In this document: positions 29,608 through 38,530 of the stretch, piece after piece
Position numbering within the stretch: position 1 is the first letter of the stretch
Layout: each line of letters begins with the position of its first letter
From: Anaerolineales bacterium
GTDB lineage: Bacteria; Chloroflexota; Anaerolineae; Anaerolineales; UBA11579
Direction: 5' to 3'
NCBI GenBank assembly: GCA_019637755.1
Contig: JAHBVC010000001.1
Span: forward strand, 834,480-898,479
DNA length: 64,000 nt
Made by a program: the position numbers and the translations under genes
The notes under the pieces: model-generated
Databases searched by the model: none
What the model was told of the DNA's origin: nothing
The model's input: the letters and a program-made list of their open reading frames with translations, nothing else

Positions 29608-29847
29608 TTAGCTAACGTCGGCCAGGGTCTTGCCGTTGGAGCGCAAGTAGGCCAGCAAGCCGTGCGCGTCAATGCTGCGCAAATCACGCGTGGTCACGCG
29701 CAGCTTCACAAAGCGCTTCAGCTCGGGCACCCAAATGCGGCGCTCCTGCAAGTTCACATCCCAGCGGCGGCGACTGCGCTTCTTGGAGAAAGGCACATTG
29801 TTGCCGTAGCTGGGGCCCTTGCCGGTGATGGATGATCGTTTGGACAT
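29608..29847 (-). CDS. rpmB: 50S ribosomal protein L28
   Basis: A 79-residue L28. SITGKGPSYGNNVPFSKKRSRRRW, RRIWVPELKRFVKLRVTTRDLRSID and the end LLAYLRSNGKTLADVS match the family. Zinc-ligand cysteines are absent, so it is a zinc-free form. Start ATG 29847 has AAGGAG 7 nt upstream; an in-frame codon 15 residues earlier lies before that site. First gene of the rpmB-unknown-rpsR unit. Confidence 0.93.
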   Translation of the reverse strand: MSKRSSITGKGPSYGNNVPFSKKRSRRRWDVNLQERRIWVPELKRFVKLRVTTRDLRSIDAHGLLAYLRSNGKTLADVS

Positions 29848-29930
29848 GAAAAAACTCCTTAGCAGCGGGACATTATACCAATGAAAGGGCAATTTGGAAA
29901 ATGAGCTGCAGCGCCACCGCCCCGAAAGCC

Positions 29931-30449
29931 TTAGCGCGCCACTTCCCAGGCCAGGTGCTCCAGTTCGGGGGCAATCAGCTGCTCCCAGGCCAGTTGCACC
30001 GCCGCCGGGCTGCCCGGGGTGGAGATAACCACCTTGCCGCGGTAGACTCCGGCAGTGGCGCGTGAAAACATGGCCGCCGCCCCCACCTGCGCATAGCTCA
30101 GCATACGAAACAACTCACCAAAACCCGGCAAGGTTTTCTCCAGATTGCGGCTCAGCACATCAAAGGTGGTATCCCGCCGCGAGATGCCCGTGCCGCCATT
30201 GAACAGCAGCAGCTGTGCCGGGCCAGCGGCCAGCGCATCCAATACGGCTTGAATCTCGGCTGGCTCGTCAGGCACGATGTGGTAAGCAGCCACCTGATGG
30301 CCTAACGCCTCGATCTGTGGGCGCAGGTAGTGCGCGTTGGTATCCGTTTCGGCGCGGCGGCTATCGCTGACGGTGATGATCGCCAGGGCCAGCGGGCCAC
30401 GCTGGGCGGCCAGTTGGCGATGGGCCTGCGAAGAGTCCGATGGGCTCAT
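29931..30449 (-). CDS. moaB: Molybdenum cofactor biosynthesis protein MoaB (MogA/MoaB fold)
   Basis: A 172-residue MoaB/MogA-type protein that adenylylates molybdopterin before metal insertion. The core [33 protein letters not shown], the [23 protein letters not shown] block and the early ITVSDSR are typical. No other molybdopterin gene is in the window. A -10-like TAAAAT lies 6 nt before the ATG, with no Shine-Dalgarno. It is divergent from the GH1 gene, 50 nt away. Confidence 0.93.
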   Translation of the reverse strand: MSPSDSSQAHRQLAAQRGPLALAIITVSDSRRAETDTNAHYLRPQIEALGHQVAAYHIVPDEPAEIQAVLDALAAGPAQLLLFNGGTGISRRDTTFDVLSRNLEKTLPGFGELFRMLSYAQVGAAAMFSRATAGVYRGKVVISTPGSPAAVQLAWEQLIAPELEHLAWEVAR

Positions 30450-30455
30450 GCTCTG

Positions 30456-30491
30456 ATTTTATCGCGGCGCGCCACGCTTCTCGTTTATACT
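30456..30491. promoter_or_regulatory. Divergent -10 boxes of moaB and the GH1 gene
   Basis: On the minus strand TAAAAT (30456-30461) is 6 nt before the moaB ATG; on the plus strand TATACT (30486-30491) is 8 nt before the glycosidase ATG. Both spacings predict leaderless transcripts. Confidence 0.5.
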
Positions 30492-30499
30492 GCCCGGCG

Positions 30500-31831
30500 A
30501 TGACGGAGCATTTCCCTGACAATTTCCTATGGGGCGCTGCTACGGCCGCCTTTCAAATCGAAGGCGCCGCCAGCGAAGATGGGCGCGGCGAGAGCATTTG
30601 GGATCGCTTCGCGCACACGCCGGGCAAAGTCTTCGGCGGCCACACGGGCGATCGCGCCTGTGACCATTACCATCGCTGGCGCGACGATATCCGCCTGATG
30701 CAGCAGTTGGGCTTGCAGGCCTATCGCTTCTCGATTGCCTGGAGCCGCATTCTGCCCGAAGGCTATGGCCGCGTAAACGCCAAGGGGCTGGATTTTTATA
30801 GCCGCCTGGTGGATGGCCTGCTCGAAGCCGGCATCCAACCCTATGCCACGCTCTACCATTGGGATCTGCCGCAAGCGCTGCAAGACCGCGGCGGCTGGCC
30901 GGCGCGCAGTACTGCCGAAGCCTTTGTAGAATTTGCCGAGCTGGCCAGCCAGCACCTCGGTGACCGCGTGGCTAGTTGGGCTACGCTCAACGAGCCGCAG
31001 GTGAGCGCGGATGCTGGCTACTTGCAGGGCCGCCACGCCCCAGGCCACACCAGCGTCGCCGAGCAAGTGGCCACTACACATCATCTCTTGTTAGCTCATG
31101 GCCTGGCCGTGCCCGTGCTGCGCCGCAACGCGCCGCAGGCGCAGGTGGGCATCGTGCTCAACCTGCAGCCACACACCGCCGCATCCGCGCGGCCTGAAGA
31201 CGTGCAGGCGGCACGCATCGGCGATGCTCTGCAGAACCGCCGCTTCCTCGATCCGCTTGCCGGCCGCGGCTACCCTCAAGAATTCGTTGCGCTGGACGAA
31301 GAAACCCTGCGCACCGTAGTTCACGCTGGCGATCTGGAAGCGATTGCTGCGCCAGTGGATTTCCTGGGCGTCAATCACTACTTCCGTACTGTGCACCGCA
31401 GCGAAAGCACGCCAGCCGAGGCAATCACCGTACCCGTGGGCAGCCACAAAACCGAGATGGGCTGGGAAGTCTATCCCCCGGGCATTGAGGAGATTCTGGT
31501 GCGCCTGCACCGCGAGTATCCCTTCCCGGCCTACTACATCACCGAGAACGGTGCCGCCTTCGCCGACGAGGTCAGCGAGGACGGCCACGTGCACGATGCG
31601 CCGCGCGTGGAGTATCTGCGCGCCTATCTCCACCACACGCAGCGCGCCATCCAAGCGGGTGTGCCGCTCAAAGGCTACTTCGCCTGGAGCCTGCTGGATA
31701 ATTTTGAATGGGCCTGGGGCTACAGCCGCCGCTTTGGGTTGATCTACGTAGACTTTGAAACCCAGACGCGTATCATCAAAGATAGCGGGCGCCTGTACAC
31801 CCAGATCATCAAAGAGAATAAGCTAGCGTGA
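30500..31831 (+). CDS. Glycoside hydrolase family 1 beta-glucosidase/beta-glycosidase
   Basis: A 443-residue GH1 retaining beta-glycosidase. It opens with FPDNFLWGAATAAFQIEGA. The acid/base Glu165 is in WATLNEPQ and the nucleophile Glu349 in YYITENGAAF. FAWSLLDNFEWAWGYSRRFGL is the +1/-1 subsite region typical of bacterial beta-glucosidases. No signal peptide, so it acts in the cytoplasm, probably on imported di- or oligosaccharides. I chose ATG 30500 because family N-termini begin here; an upstream in-frame start would run into moaB. Sugar preference cannot be fixed from sequence. Confidence 0.93.
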   Translation: MTEHFPDNFLWGAATAAFQIEGAASEDGRGESIWDRFAHTPGKVFGGHTGDRACDHYHRWRDDIRLMQQLGLQAYRFSIAWSRILPEGYGRVNAKGLDFYSRLVDGLLEAGIQPYATLYHWDLPQALQDRGGWPARSTAEAFVEFAELASQHLGDRVASWATLNEPQVSADAGYLQGRHAPGHTSVAEQVATTHHLLLAHGLAVPVLRRNAPQAQVGIVLNLQPHTAASARPEDVQAARIGDALQNRRFLDPLAGRGYPQEFVALDEETLRTVVHAGDLEAIAAPVDFLGVNHYFRTVHRSESTPAEAITVPVGSHKTEMGWEVYPPGIEEILVRLHREYPFPAYYITENGAAFADEVSEDGHVHDAPRVEYLRAYLHHTQRAIQAGVPLKGYFAWSLLDNFEWAWGYSRRFGLIYVDFETQTRIIKDSGRLYTQIIKENKLA

Positions 31832-31858
31832 GCCGTGATTGCAGGATCGCACTCCTGC

Positions 31859-31886
31859 TCACTGTTCACTCCTCACTATTCACCCT
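31859..31886. repeat. Heptanucleotide tandem repeat TCACNNN x4
   Basis: Four direct 7-bp units, TCACTGT, TCACTCC, TCACTAT, TCACCCT, fill the space between the convergent GH1 and aldehyde dehydrogenase genes and run into the latter's stop. A short hairpin (GCAGGA...TCCTGC, 31842-31859) precedes them. No T-run is present. Confidence 0.6.
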
Positions 31887-33594
31887 ACCAACTGAATACC
31901 GCGTGCCACAGCAACTTAACTAAATTCCATAGGCTGGGCTTGGCGTGATAGCGCGTATCCTGGCGAAAATAGCGATAGCTGTGCTTGGCCTGGGCATCAT
32001 ACGGATCCGGGAACGAGACGAATGGAGCGCGCACCACTGACTTCAACGGGCGCTCGAACATCAGCGGGTTGTTTACGAATCCAATGCCCGACTGGATGTC
32101 ATACCTATCGTGCCCCGGCGGGGCGCCCCACGGGGTGATGCACATGTAGTAGCCCAGCGCGCCCCAATGGTTCACCACCACCGTGCCGTAGTGCAGATCA
32201 TCCACCGCCTGCTCCACGGCCGCCGCTACCAGCGGGTCTTGCAGGCTCTTGGGGTGCACGATAATCGAGGCGGAGAGGGTGCCCCACAATTGCTGGTTGG
32301 CAAATTCCACCGCTTTGGCGATGAACTCCACCGTATCCTGCGCATCCAGCGCGGTTTCCGAAAACAGGCCGATGAAGGGCTCCTCGCAAAAGGCCAGTTG
32401 ATCCAGATCGGCTGGGTCAAGGCCCGGCACATAGGTCCACGGCAGGTGGCCGGGCGCCGGCTGGCCGAGCTGGCGCGCCGCCGGGTAGGCAGCCAGGAAC
32501 TTGGCGTGCAGGCGCGCCGCGCCGGGGTAATAGGCTGTCCGCGTCTCCAAGCCATCCAAATAGCTAGCGATGCCCTCGTTGAGCGCTTGGCGCTGCCCCC
32601 AGCTCGCATGCTGGATCAGCATGCGCGGCGTGATGCAATTGAAGCCGGCGTTGCGCACTAGCCAGCCGCCGATCTTGGCGGCTTGCTTGCGCACATCGCC
32701 GGCGCTCCACGGGCCGGGCACCACGATCACCGGGGAAATGTTGCCGAGTTCCGCGCTGAAGGGTTTGGTCACCAGGGGCTGGCGATTGCGCTTGCGCTGC
32801 TGGCCTTGTTCTCCTGGACCGAACACAATCGCCTCGTAGGTACGGTCAGAGCCAGTGAGGTGTAACTCATCGATCTCGGCATGCCCCACCAAGTAAGCGG
32901 CCACCTCGGCATCGCCCTCTACTACTTGCATATAGCCCGGCTCCACTAAGGCGCGGAAGCCCTCCTCGATCAACGGAGCCAGGTAGGCATTCACCGGGTT
33001 GATCTTGAGCATAACTGCGTGCCCTTCTACGAAGAGCTTGTGCAAAAAGTCATAGTTGACGGTGGAGGCAATGTTGCCGGCGGCCAGCACCAGGCAGGTC
33101 TTGGCCGGCGGATCGGTTTGGCGGTAGAAGGCGGCCCGCGGCGGCTCATCACCTTGTAGGCTGTCGTGCACGCGCACCTCAGCCTGGATGAAGGGCATCG
33201 CAATGCGGTCAGCCAGGGTCTGCGGGAACACATCCAGGCGCCACTCGCCGGCATGCTTCCAGCACACCTTGCCCGGCAGGCGTGGCTGGCCCACCTGCTG
33301 AATATCCACCAGTGCTTTGCGCAGATAGCGCAGCAGGCGGTAGGTGACGGTGAGCGTGAAGGTTTCCTCGCCTTCGGCCAGGCTGTGCGGAGCGGCGCCC
33401 TTGGCCGCCAGGCTGGCGGCGATCCAGCGCTCCTCGATGGCAGGCAGCTCGGCGAACAGCCGGTCGATCACGGCGATGCGCTCGGCCACCGCCAACTGCG
33501 CCCAGGCCTGCTTGCCGCGCTGCAGGCGTGCCAGCTTGGCATCCAGGGCGGCTTGGTCAGGCAGGGTGCGAGCGGGCGCGTGGGCTTCGGCCAT
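31885..33594 (-). CDS. Aldehyde dehydrogenase superfamily protein, divergent
   Basis: A 569-residue protein of the aldehyde dehydrogenase fold, longer than the usual 480-500. Recognisable parts are the dinucleotide region VLAAGNIASTVNYDFLHKLF, LTGSDRTYEAIVFG, SAELGNISPVIVVPG (general base/Glu loop) and the catalytic Cys in NAGFNCITPR. The later CEEPFIGLFSE matches the E-x-FGP loop region. It would oxidise an aldehyde with NAD(P); the substrate is unknown. The C-terminal 70 residues (from about 500) are an extra aromatic-rich tail. Start ATG 33594 begins the conserved part. Confidence 0.8.
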   Translation of the reverse strand: MAEAHAPARTLPDQAALDAKLARLQRGKQAWAQLAVAERIAVIDRLFAELPAIEERWIAASLAAKGAAPHSLAEGEETFTLTVTYRLLRYLRKALVDIQQVGQPRLPGKVCWKHAGEWRLDVFPQTLADRIAMPFIQAEVRVHDSLQGDEPPRAAFYRQTDPPAKTCLVLAAGNIASTVNYDFLHKLFVEGHAVMLKINPVNAYLAPLIEEGFRALVEPGYMQVVEGDAEVAAYLVGHAEIDELHLTGSDRTYEAIVFGPGEQGQQRKRNRQPLVTKPFSAELGNISPVIVVPGPWSAGDVRKQAAKIGGWLVRNAGFNCITPRMLIQHASWGQRQALNEGIASYLDGLETRTAYYPGAARLHAKFLAAYPAARQLGQPAPGHLPWTYVPGLDPADLDQLAFCEEPFIGLFSETALDAQDTVEFIAKAVEFANQQLWGTLSASIIVHPKSLQDPLVAAAVEQAVDDLHYGTVVVNHWGALGYYMCITPWGAPPGHDRYDIQSGIGFVNNPLMFERPLKSVVRAPFVSFPDPYDAQAKHSYRYFRQDTRYHAKPSLWNLVKLLWHAVFSW

Positions 33595-33621
33595 AGTGGC
33601 TGCAATTTTACGCCAGGAAAC

Positions 33622-33647
33622 AAAAAAGACGGCCGTTGGCCGTCTTT
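33622..33647 (-). terminator. Intrinsic terminator after tRNA-Lys
   Basis: A 10-bp stem AAAGACGGCC/GGCCGTCTTT with a 3-nt loop and a T-run on the minus strand starts 2 nt after the tRNA 3' end. Confidence 0.9.
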
Positions 33648-33648
33648 G

Positions 33649-33720
<72 letters not shown>

Positions 33721-33795
33721 AGAGAGGCGGAATTATACCAAAACTATTTCGCCCGGCGGCCAGGTCGCAAATCCAGCCCGAAGCTATTCCCATAG

Positions 33796-33814
33796 TAGAA
33801 TAGAACATACGTTC
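33796..33814 (+). promoter_or_regulatory. dnaE2 promoter with LexA-type (SOS) operator
   Basis: GAACATACGTTC at 33803-33814 is a perfect match to the Gram-positive LexA/DinR core GAAC-N4-GTTC. It directly abuts the -10-like TAGAAT (33796-33801) and ends 2 nt before the dnaE2 ATG, so a bound repressor would cover the transcription start. Confidence 0.7.
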
Positions 33815-33816
33815 CC

Positions 33817-36800
33817 ATGGTTGTGCACCTCAACGCCCACTCACATTTCTCGCTGCTGGCCGGTGTGCCAGCGCCCGCCGAGCTAGCCGCCGCGGCCGCC
33901 GCCGCCGGGCAGCCCGCCCTGGCCCTCACCGATCACAACCGCTTGAGCGGCGTGGTGGAGTTTGCCGAAGCCTGTGCCAGCTACAACATCCAGCCGCTCT
34001 TCGGCCTGCACGTCGTGCTGCCGGGCGGCCTGCCCCTGGTGCTGCTGGCCGAAGACGCGCGCGGGTGGGCCAACCTATGCCGCCTAAGCAGCGCGCTACT
34101 ACACGAAGAGAATGACGAGCGCCGCCCGTTGTCGTTGGCCGAGCTCCAGCGCAATCACGCCGGGCTGCTGTGCCTGGCGGGCTCACCCGCCGTAGCAGAT
34201 CCCTTGATGCCCACAGCAGAGCTGACCGCCGTAGCGCAACTGTTCGCCGGGCGCGGCTACCTACAAGCGCCGCCCACGGCGGTGGAGCCCAGCCTGGCCC
34301 TGGCGCGCCAGCTGGGGCTGCCCGCCGTGGCCTGCTGGCCGGTCTACTACCTACAGCCCGAACAAGCCGAGCTGCAACGCACCCTGACGGCGATGCGGCT
34401 CAACACCCCCCGCCAGCGCCTGCCGGCTGGCGCCACGGCGCCGCCCCAGGCCTGGTTTCCCAGCCCGGCCGAGATGCACGCCGCCTACGCCCAGCACCCC
34501 TCCCTGTTGGAGGCTACCCACGCGGTGGCGGCGCGCTGTCACTTCCGCCTCGAGCTTAACCGCCCCAATTACCCTGAACTGCGCTTGCCCGCCGGGCAAA
34601 CGCCGATCGAAGCGCTGCGCCAGCAAACCCTGCAAGGCGCTGCGCGCTACTACCCGGAGCGCAGCGCGGCCTTCACCGCCCGCATGGAGCACGAACTGGC
34701 CAGCATCGAAGCCAGCGGTTACACCAGCTTGTTCCTGATCATGGCCGAGATCGTGGCTTTTGCGCGCCGGGCAGATGTGCCGCTCTCCTCGCGCGGCTCG
34801 GCGGCTTCTTCACTGGTGGCGCATTGCCTGGGCATCACAACGCCCGACCCCTTGCGGCTGAACCTGTACTTCGAGCGCTTCCTCAATCCGGCCCGCCCCA
34901 CCCCGCCGGACATTGACACAGATATCTGCTCCGCGCGCCGCCACGAGATCATTAAACATGTCTACCAGGAGTACGGGCCTACCCGCGTGGCACTGGTAGC
35001 CACCATCAACCGCTTCCGGCTGCGCTCCGCTTTGCGCGAAGTGGCCAAGGCGCACGGCCTAAACGCTGAGGAGATCAAGCGTATGGCCGCCCAGTTGCCC
35101 CACCGCTGGTGGCAGCCCGGCCAGCCACAAGACGCCGCCGAGCCCTACGCCGAGCTGCACACCCAGTTCACCAGCCCGCGCCAGCAAGCCGTCTTGCAGG
35201 AGGCAAGTGCCATTCTGGATATGCCCCACCATCTCTCGCTGCACCCCGGTGGCATCGTCATCGCCACCGGCTCGCTCACTGACAGTGTGCCTGTGCAGCA
35301 TGCCGCCAGCGGGCGCGCCGTCACCCAGTACGATCTGAGCGGCGTGCAAAAAGTGGGGCTGGTGAAGATGGACCTGTTGGCCACGCGCGGTCTGACCGTG
35401 TTGGGTGATGTCGCCCAGCACATTGCCCAGCACCATCCCCACTTTGGCCGTACGCGCCTGGAGGTGCTGGACAACATTCCCGATGGTGACCCGGCCACCG
35501 CCGAAACAGTGCGCAATGGGCGCACCATCGGCTGCTTTCAAATCGAAAGCCCCGGCATGCGCGCCACTCTGAAAGAAGTGCAATCCGATACGATCGATAA
35601 CATTATGGTGGCCCTGGCGCTGTTTCGCCCCGGGCCGCTCACCGGCGGCCTGAAGGATGCCTTCGTGCGCCGCCACCTGGGCCAAGAGCCCGTGCAGCAC
35701 GTCCACCCCGCGCTCAAGCCATTGTTGGAAGAGACGCACGGCGTATTCCTCTACCAGGAACAAGTGCTGCGCGTGGCCCATGAATTGGCCGGCTTCAGCC
35801 TGGCAGACTCTGATCTGCTGCGCCGGGCGATGAGCCATTTTGATCCTGGCAAGCAGATGCAAACCCTCAAAGAGAAGTTCATCGCCGGCGCCGCCCAACG
35901 CCACGGCGTGCCTGCCGCACAGGCCCAGCGCATCTGGGACATGATGGCCGCCTTCGCTGGCTACGGTTTCCCCAAGGCGCACGCCGCCTCCTACGCGCTG
36001 ACCGCCTGGCGCTCGGCCTGGTGCAAGACCCACTTCCCGGCGGAGTTCATGGCGGCAGTGCTGGCCAATTGGGGCGGCTACTATGATCAAAACACCTACC
36101 TGCTGGAAGCGCGCCGGCTGGGGCTGCCGCTGCACGCGCCACACATCAACCATTCGCAAGAGCAATTCAGCGTCAGCTACCACGCCGGCCAGCCGCACCT
36201 CTACATGGGGCTGGCCCAACTGCGCGAGCTCACCCGCAACACCCAGGCGCGCCTGATCGCCCTGCGCCCCTTCCATTCGCTCAGCGATCTGCTGGTGCGC
36301 GCCGCCCCACGCCGCGCCGAGGCGCGCAATCTGATCGAAGCCGGTGCGCTGGAGGGGCTGGGCAGCATTCCCAGCCTGCTCCATGCGCTGGAAAACGGCA
36401 GTTGGCTGCCCGGCCAGTTGCCCTTGTTTGATAGCACGCCCAGCGACCAGCCAGATTGGCCCGCGGCGCAAAAAGCTGCCGCCCAACTGCGCCTGCTGGG
36501 CGCCAACCTGGCAGCCCACCCGCTCGACGTATACGCCGCGCGCATCCAGCACGCGGGGGCGCTCAGCACGCTGGAGGCACAGGCCCGGCCAAACCAGATC
36601 ATACGCGTGGCGGGCATGCGCCAAAGCTGGCGGCGGGTACGCACCAGCGCCGGCGGCTATCTATACTTCATGGATCTGGCAGACTTAGAGGGTACGCTGC
36701 GCGTGGTCATCCCGGCTGAGGTCTATCGCCAGGGCCGCGCCAGCTTTCAGGGCGAGAGGGTACTTATGGTCGAGGGGCGTTTGGAGCTCGGGCGCGAAGC

Positions 36801-36849
36801 GGTGGAGCCACTGTTGCGCGCCAGCCGGGTGACGCATTTCGCCGGCTAG
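33817..36849 (+). CDS. dnaE2: Error-prone DNA polymerase DnaE2 (ImuC)
   Basis: A 1010-residue C-family polymerase, shorter than the DnaE at 14827 and lacking its C-terminal extension. Motifs are SSRGSAASSLVAHCLGIT, catalytic PPDIDTDICSARR (about 363-368), LHPGGIVIATGSL, LFRPGPLTGGLKDAF, YGFPKAHAASYALTAWRSAW and a final OB fold (IRVAGMRQSWRRVRTSAGG). The PHP start reads HLNAHSHFSLL, with Asn replacing the first His of HxH, so metal binding is probably lost. Such polymerases perform damage-tolerant mutagenic synthesis, usually in the SOS response, which fits the LexA-type box upstream. No imuA or imuB is adjacent. Confidence 0.93.
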   Translation: MVVHLNAHSHFSLLAGVPAPAELAAAAAAAGQPALALTDHNRLSGVVEFAEACASYNIQPLFGLHVVLPGGLPLVLLAEDARGWANLCRLSSALLHEENDERRPLSLAELQRNHAGLLCLAGSPAVADPLMPTAELTAVAQLFAGRGYLQAPPTAVEPSLALARQLGLPAVACWPVYYLQPEQAELQRTLTAMRLNTPRQRLPAGATAPPQAWFPSPAEMHAAYAQHPSLLEATHAVAARCHFRLELNRPNYPELRLPAGQTPIEALRQQTLQGAARYYPERSAAFTARMEHELASIEASGYTSLFLIMAEIVAFARRADVPLSSRGSAASSLVAHCLGITTPDPLRLNLYFERFLNPARPTPPDIDTDICSARRHEIIKHVYQEYGPTRVALVATINRFRLRSALREVAKAHGLNAEEIKRMAAQLPHRWWQPGQPQDAAEPYAELHTQFTSPRQQAVLQEASAILDMPHHLSLHPGGIVIATGSLTDSVPVQHAASGRAVTQYDLSGVQKVGLVKMDLLATRGLTVLGDVAQHIAQHHPHFGRTRLEVLDNIPDGDPATAETVRNGRTIGCFQIESPGMRATLKEVQSDTIDNIMVALALFRPGPLTGGLKDAFVRRHLGQEPVQHVHPALKPLLEETHGVFLYQEQVLRVAHELAGFSLADSDLLRRAMSHFDPGKQMQTLKEKFIAGAAQRHGVPAAQAQRIWDMMAAFAGYGFPKAHAASYALTAWRSAWCKTHFPAEFMAAVLANWGGYYDQNTYLLEARRLGLPLHAPHINHSQEQFSVSYHAGQPHLYMGLAQLRELTRNTQARLIALRPFHSLSDLLVRAAPRRAEARNLIEAGALEGLGSIPSLLHALENGSWLPGQLPLFDSTPSDQPDWPAAQKAAAQLRLLGANLAAHPLDVYAARIQHAGALSTLEAQARPNQIIRVAGMRQSWRRVRTSAGGYLYFMDLADLEGTLRVVIPAEVYRQGRASFQGERVLMVEGRLELGREAVEPLLRASRVTHFAG

Positions 36850-37352
36850 GCGATGCGCGCCATGGCGGTGAATACCAACACCAGCGCGCCGAGCGCCAGG
36901 TTGAGCGCGATCAGACGCTGGAAGCGGCGCAGCAGCGCCGCCTCCTGGCGGTCGCTGCGCCCCTGGGCGCGCTGCAAAGCCGCCCGGCTCAACGCCGGGG
37001 TGACGCTCCAGGTCAGGTAGCCGGATACCGCCAGCATGCCAAAGAAGGCAATGTGCTTAAGGCAAATCGCCACGGCCCACGGATTGGATAGCGTGAGGAA
37101 GCCTTCATAGTTGGCGTTGCCATCCATCTGCAGCAGGCCAGTGAAGGTAAGCAAACCCAGGCTAAACCAGCCCAACGGGTCAAGGCGGCGATTGAGCGCA
37201 TCTGCCCAGGTGGCAAATTGTTTCGGTTTGAGGGTGCGGCGCATGCTGGGCAGCACGAACAGCGCCAGCGCCGCCAGGCCGCCCAGCCAGGCCACCGTGG
37301 CCAGCATGTGCAGCCAAAAAGAGAGTAGCAATGCCCAGGGAGGGATGCTCAT
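36846..37352 (-). CDS. CopD-like integral membrane protein
   Basis: A 168-residue protein with four predicted helices. SFWLHMLATVAWLGGLAALALFVLP and FSLGLLTFTGLLQM then ICLKHIAFFGMLAVSGYL carry the His residues typical of the CopD (copper resistance D) domain. It may bind copper or haem in the membrane; no direct evidence is visible. Its stop overlaps the dnaE2 stop from the opposite strand. It follows the TPR-like gene by 9 nt on the same strand and is probably co-transcribed. Confidence 0.82.
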   Translation of the reverse strand: MSIPPWALLLSFWLHMLATVAWLGGLAALALFVLPSMRRTLKPKQFATWADALNRRLDPLGWFSLGLLTFTGLLQMDGNANYEGFLTLSNPWAVAICLKHIAFFGMLAVSGYLTWSVTPALSRAALQRAQGRSDRQEAALLRRFQRLIALNLALGALVLVFTAMARIA

Positions 37353-37361
37353 GCCGGCCGG

Positions 37362-38477
37362 TTACCCGTCGCCGCGTTCCGCGCACGCACTGGCGTAGCT
37401 ATCGGCGGTGGCCTGATCCTCGGGCGAGAGCGGGGCAAAGCTGGCGGCCTGCAGCATCAACTCATTGGCCGAGCACCACTTCTCTTCGCGGGTCAGGCGT
37501 TCGGCCCGGTCAATCAAATCCAACGAATAGAAGGCTGAGGCCGTCGCCAAGCGGTCTTGTACGGTAAAGAAGTTGATGTCATGCAAATTGGGGGCGGCCG
37601 CCACCAGTGGCTGAAAGTATTGCACGGCCTGCTCCCAATCCACTTCCCAGAAGCTCTGGCCCACGATGTAATTCACCGCCCATTGGCGGTACATCACCGC
37701 GTCGGCATCCAGCGGGCCAATTTGCGCGGCGCGATTCAGATCATAGATGCCGCCTTCCAGGTCACCCACCGGCGGCAGAATGCGCCGCACGCCGCGGTTG
37801 CGCAGTGCGGTGTAGTACATGCCGTCAATCTCGATCGGGTTAAAGCTGGGGAAGTTAGTGCGCAAAGTATCCAGGGTGAGCAGCAGTGCATCCCAATCCT
37901 TGGCGGCCAGTTGGGCCTGGGCATCCGCATAGGCCTGGTCCTGACCGCGCAGATCAGGCGTGGGCGTGGGGCCGGCCTGATCGGGCTGCGGGGTGGCGGT
38001 GGCGCTTACACACAGCAGCGCCTGCGACAAGCTATCGAGGATGCCGGGGTATTGCGGATTAAGCTCACTGACATAGACGAAACGTTCGCGCGCCAACTCA
38101 CAGCGCCCGGCTTGAAAATCCGCCTGGGCAAGCTGAAACTGGGTCTCGGCCTCGATGGCCCGCGTCAGGCTTTCGGCCCCGGTGCGCGAAGCAATGCCCG
38201 CCTGTACGCCGATCAGCACCGCCAGGACCACCACCAACACGAAGCCGGCCACGACAGCGAAGATCCAGCGGCGGCTGCGCTTGGGCGCAGGGGCCGCGGG
38301 GGAACCTGCGGGCGCCTGGGTAGGCGAAGCCTCCGGCAGGCTAGGGGTAGCTTGCGTCTCAGCCAACGAGGCGTCAGCCGCTGGCTCGCTACTGGCGGCC
38401 GGGGGAGTGTGCGTTTTGCTGGTGCGTTTTTTGGGAGAACTGGGAACGGTGTTCTCGATATTGTCAGACTCTGGCAT
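37362..38477 (-). CDS. Membrane-anchored protein with TPR-like repeats
   Basis: A 371-residue protein. Residues 1-70 are a Pro/Ala/Ser/Thr-rich cytoplasmic segment. One membrane helix follows (WIFAVVAGFVLVVVLAVLIG, about 71-90), then an extracytoplasmic region of helical repeats (FQLAQADFQAGRCELARERFVYV, AYADAQAQLAAKDWDALLLTL) resembling TPR units. I do not recognise a specific family; it looks like a scaffold or sensor. TATAAT lies 7 nt before the ATG without a Shine-Dalgarno, so it has its own, probably leaderless, promoter. It lies just downstream of the sigma/zinc-finger pair. Confidence 0.65.
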   Translation of the reverse strand: MPESDNIENTVPSSPKKRTSKTHTPPAASSEPAADASLAETQATPSLPEASPTQAPAGSPAAPAPKRSRRWIFAVVAGFVLVVVLAVLIGVQAGIASRTGAESLTRAIEAETQFQLAQADFQAGRCELARERFVYVSELNPQYPGILDSLSQALLCVSATATPQPDQAGPTPTPDLRGQDQAYADAQAQLAAKDWDALLLTLDTLRTNFPSFNPIEIDGMYYTALRNRGVRRILPPVGDLEGGIYDLNRAAQIGPLDADAVMYRQWAVNYIVGQSFWEVDWEQAVQYFQPLVAAAPNLHDINFFTVQDRLATASAFYSLDLIDRAERLTREEKWCSANELMLQAASFAPLSPEDQATADSYASACAERGDG

Positions 38478-38530
38478 GAAGGCGATTATACCTGTAGCTT
38501 TTTAAGGCTCGCGCCGCCCCTCATCGCCAG

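Noticed and set aside
30440-30499. Earlier in-frame start for the GH1 gene
   Set aside because: It would overlap the divergent moaB start and adds residues that do not resemble GH1 N-termini; a -10 box lies inside the extension.
33803-33814. Reading the dnaE2 upstream palindrome as a plain hairpin in the mRNA leader
   Set aside because: The arms are only four bases with a four-base centre, too short for a stable hairpin, whereas the match to GAAC-N4-GTTC is exact and at operator position.
35059-36624. 521-codon open frame on the minus strand opposite dnaE2
   Set aside because: Shadow of a gene with full polymerase motifs; no initiation signals.
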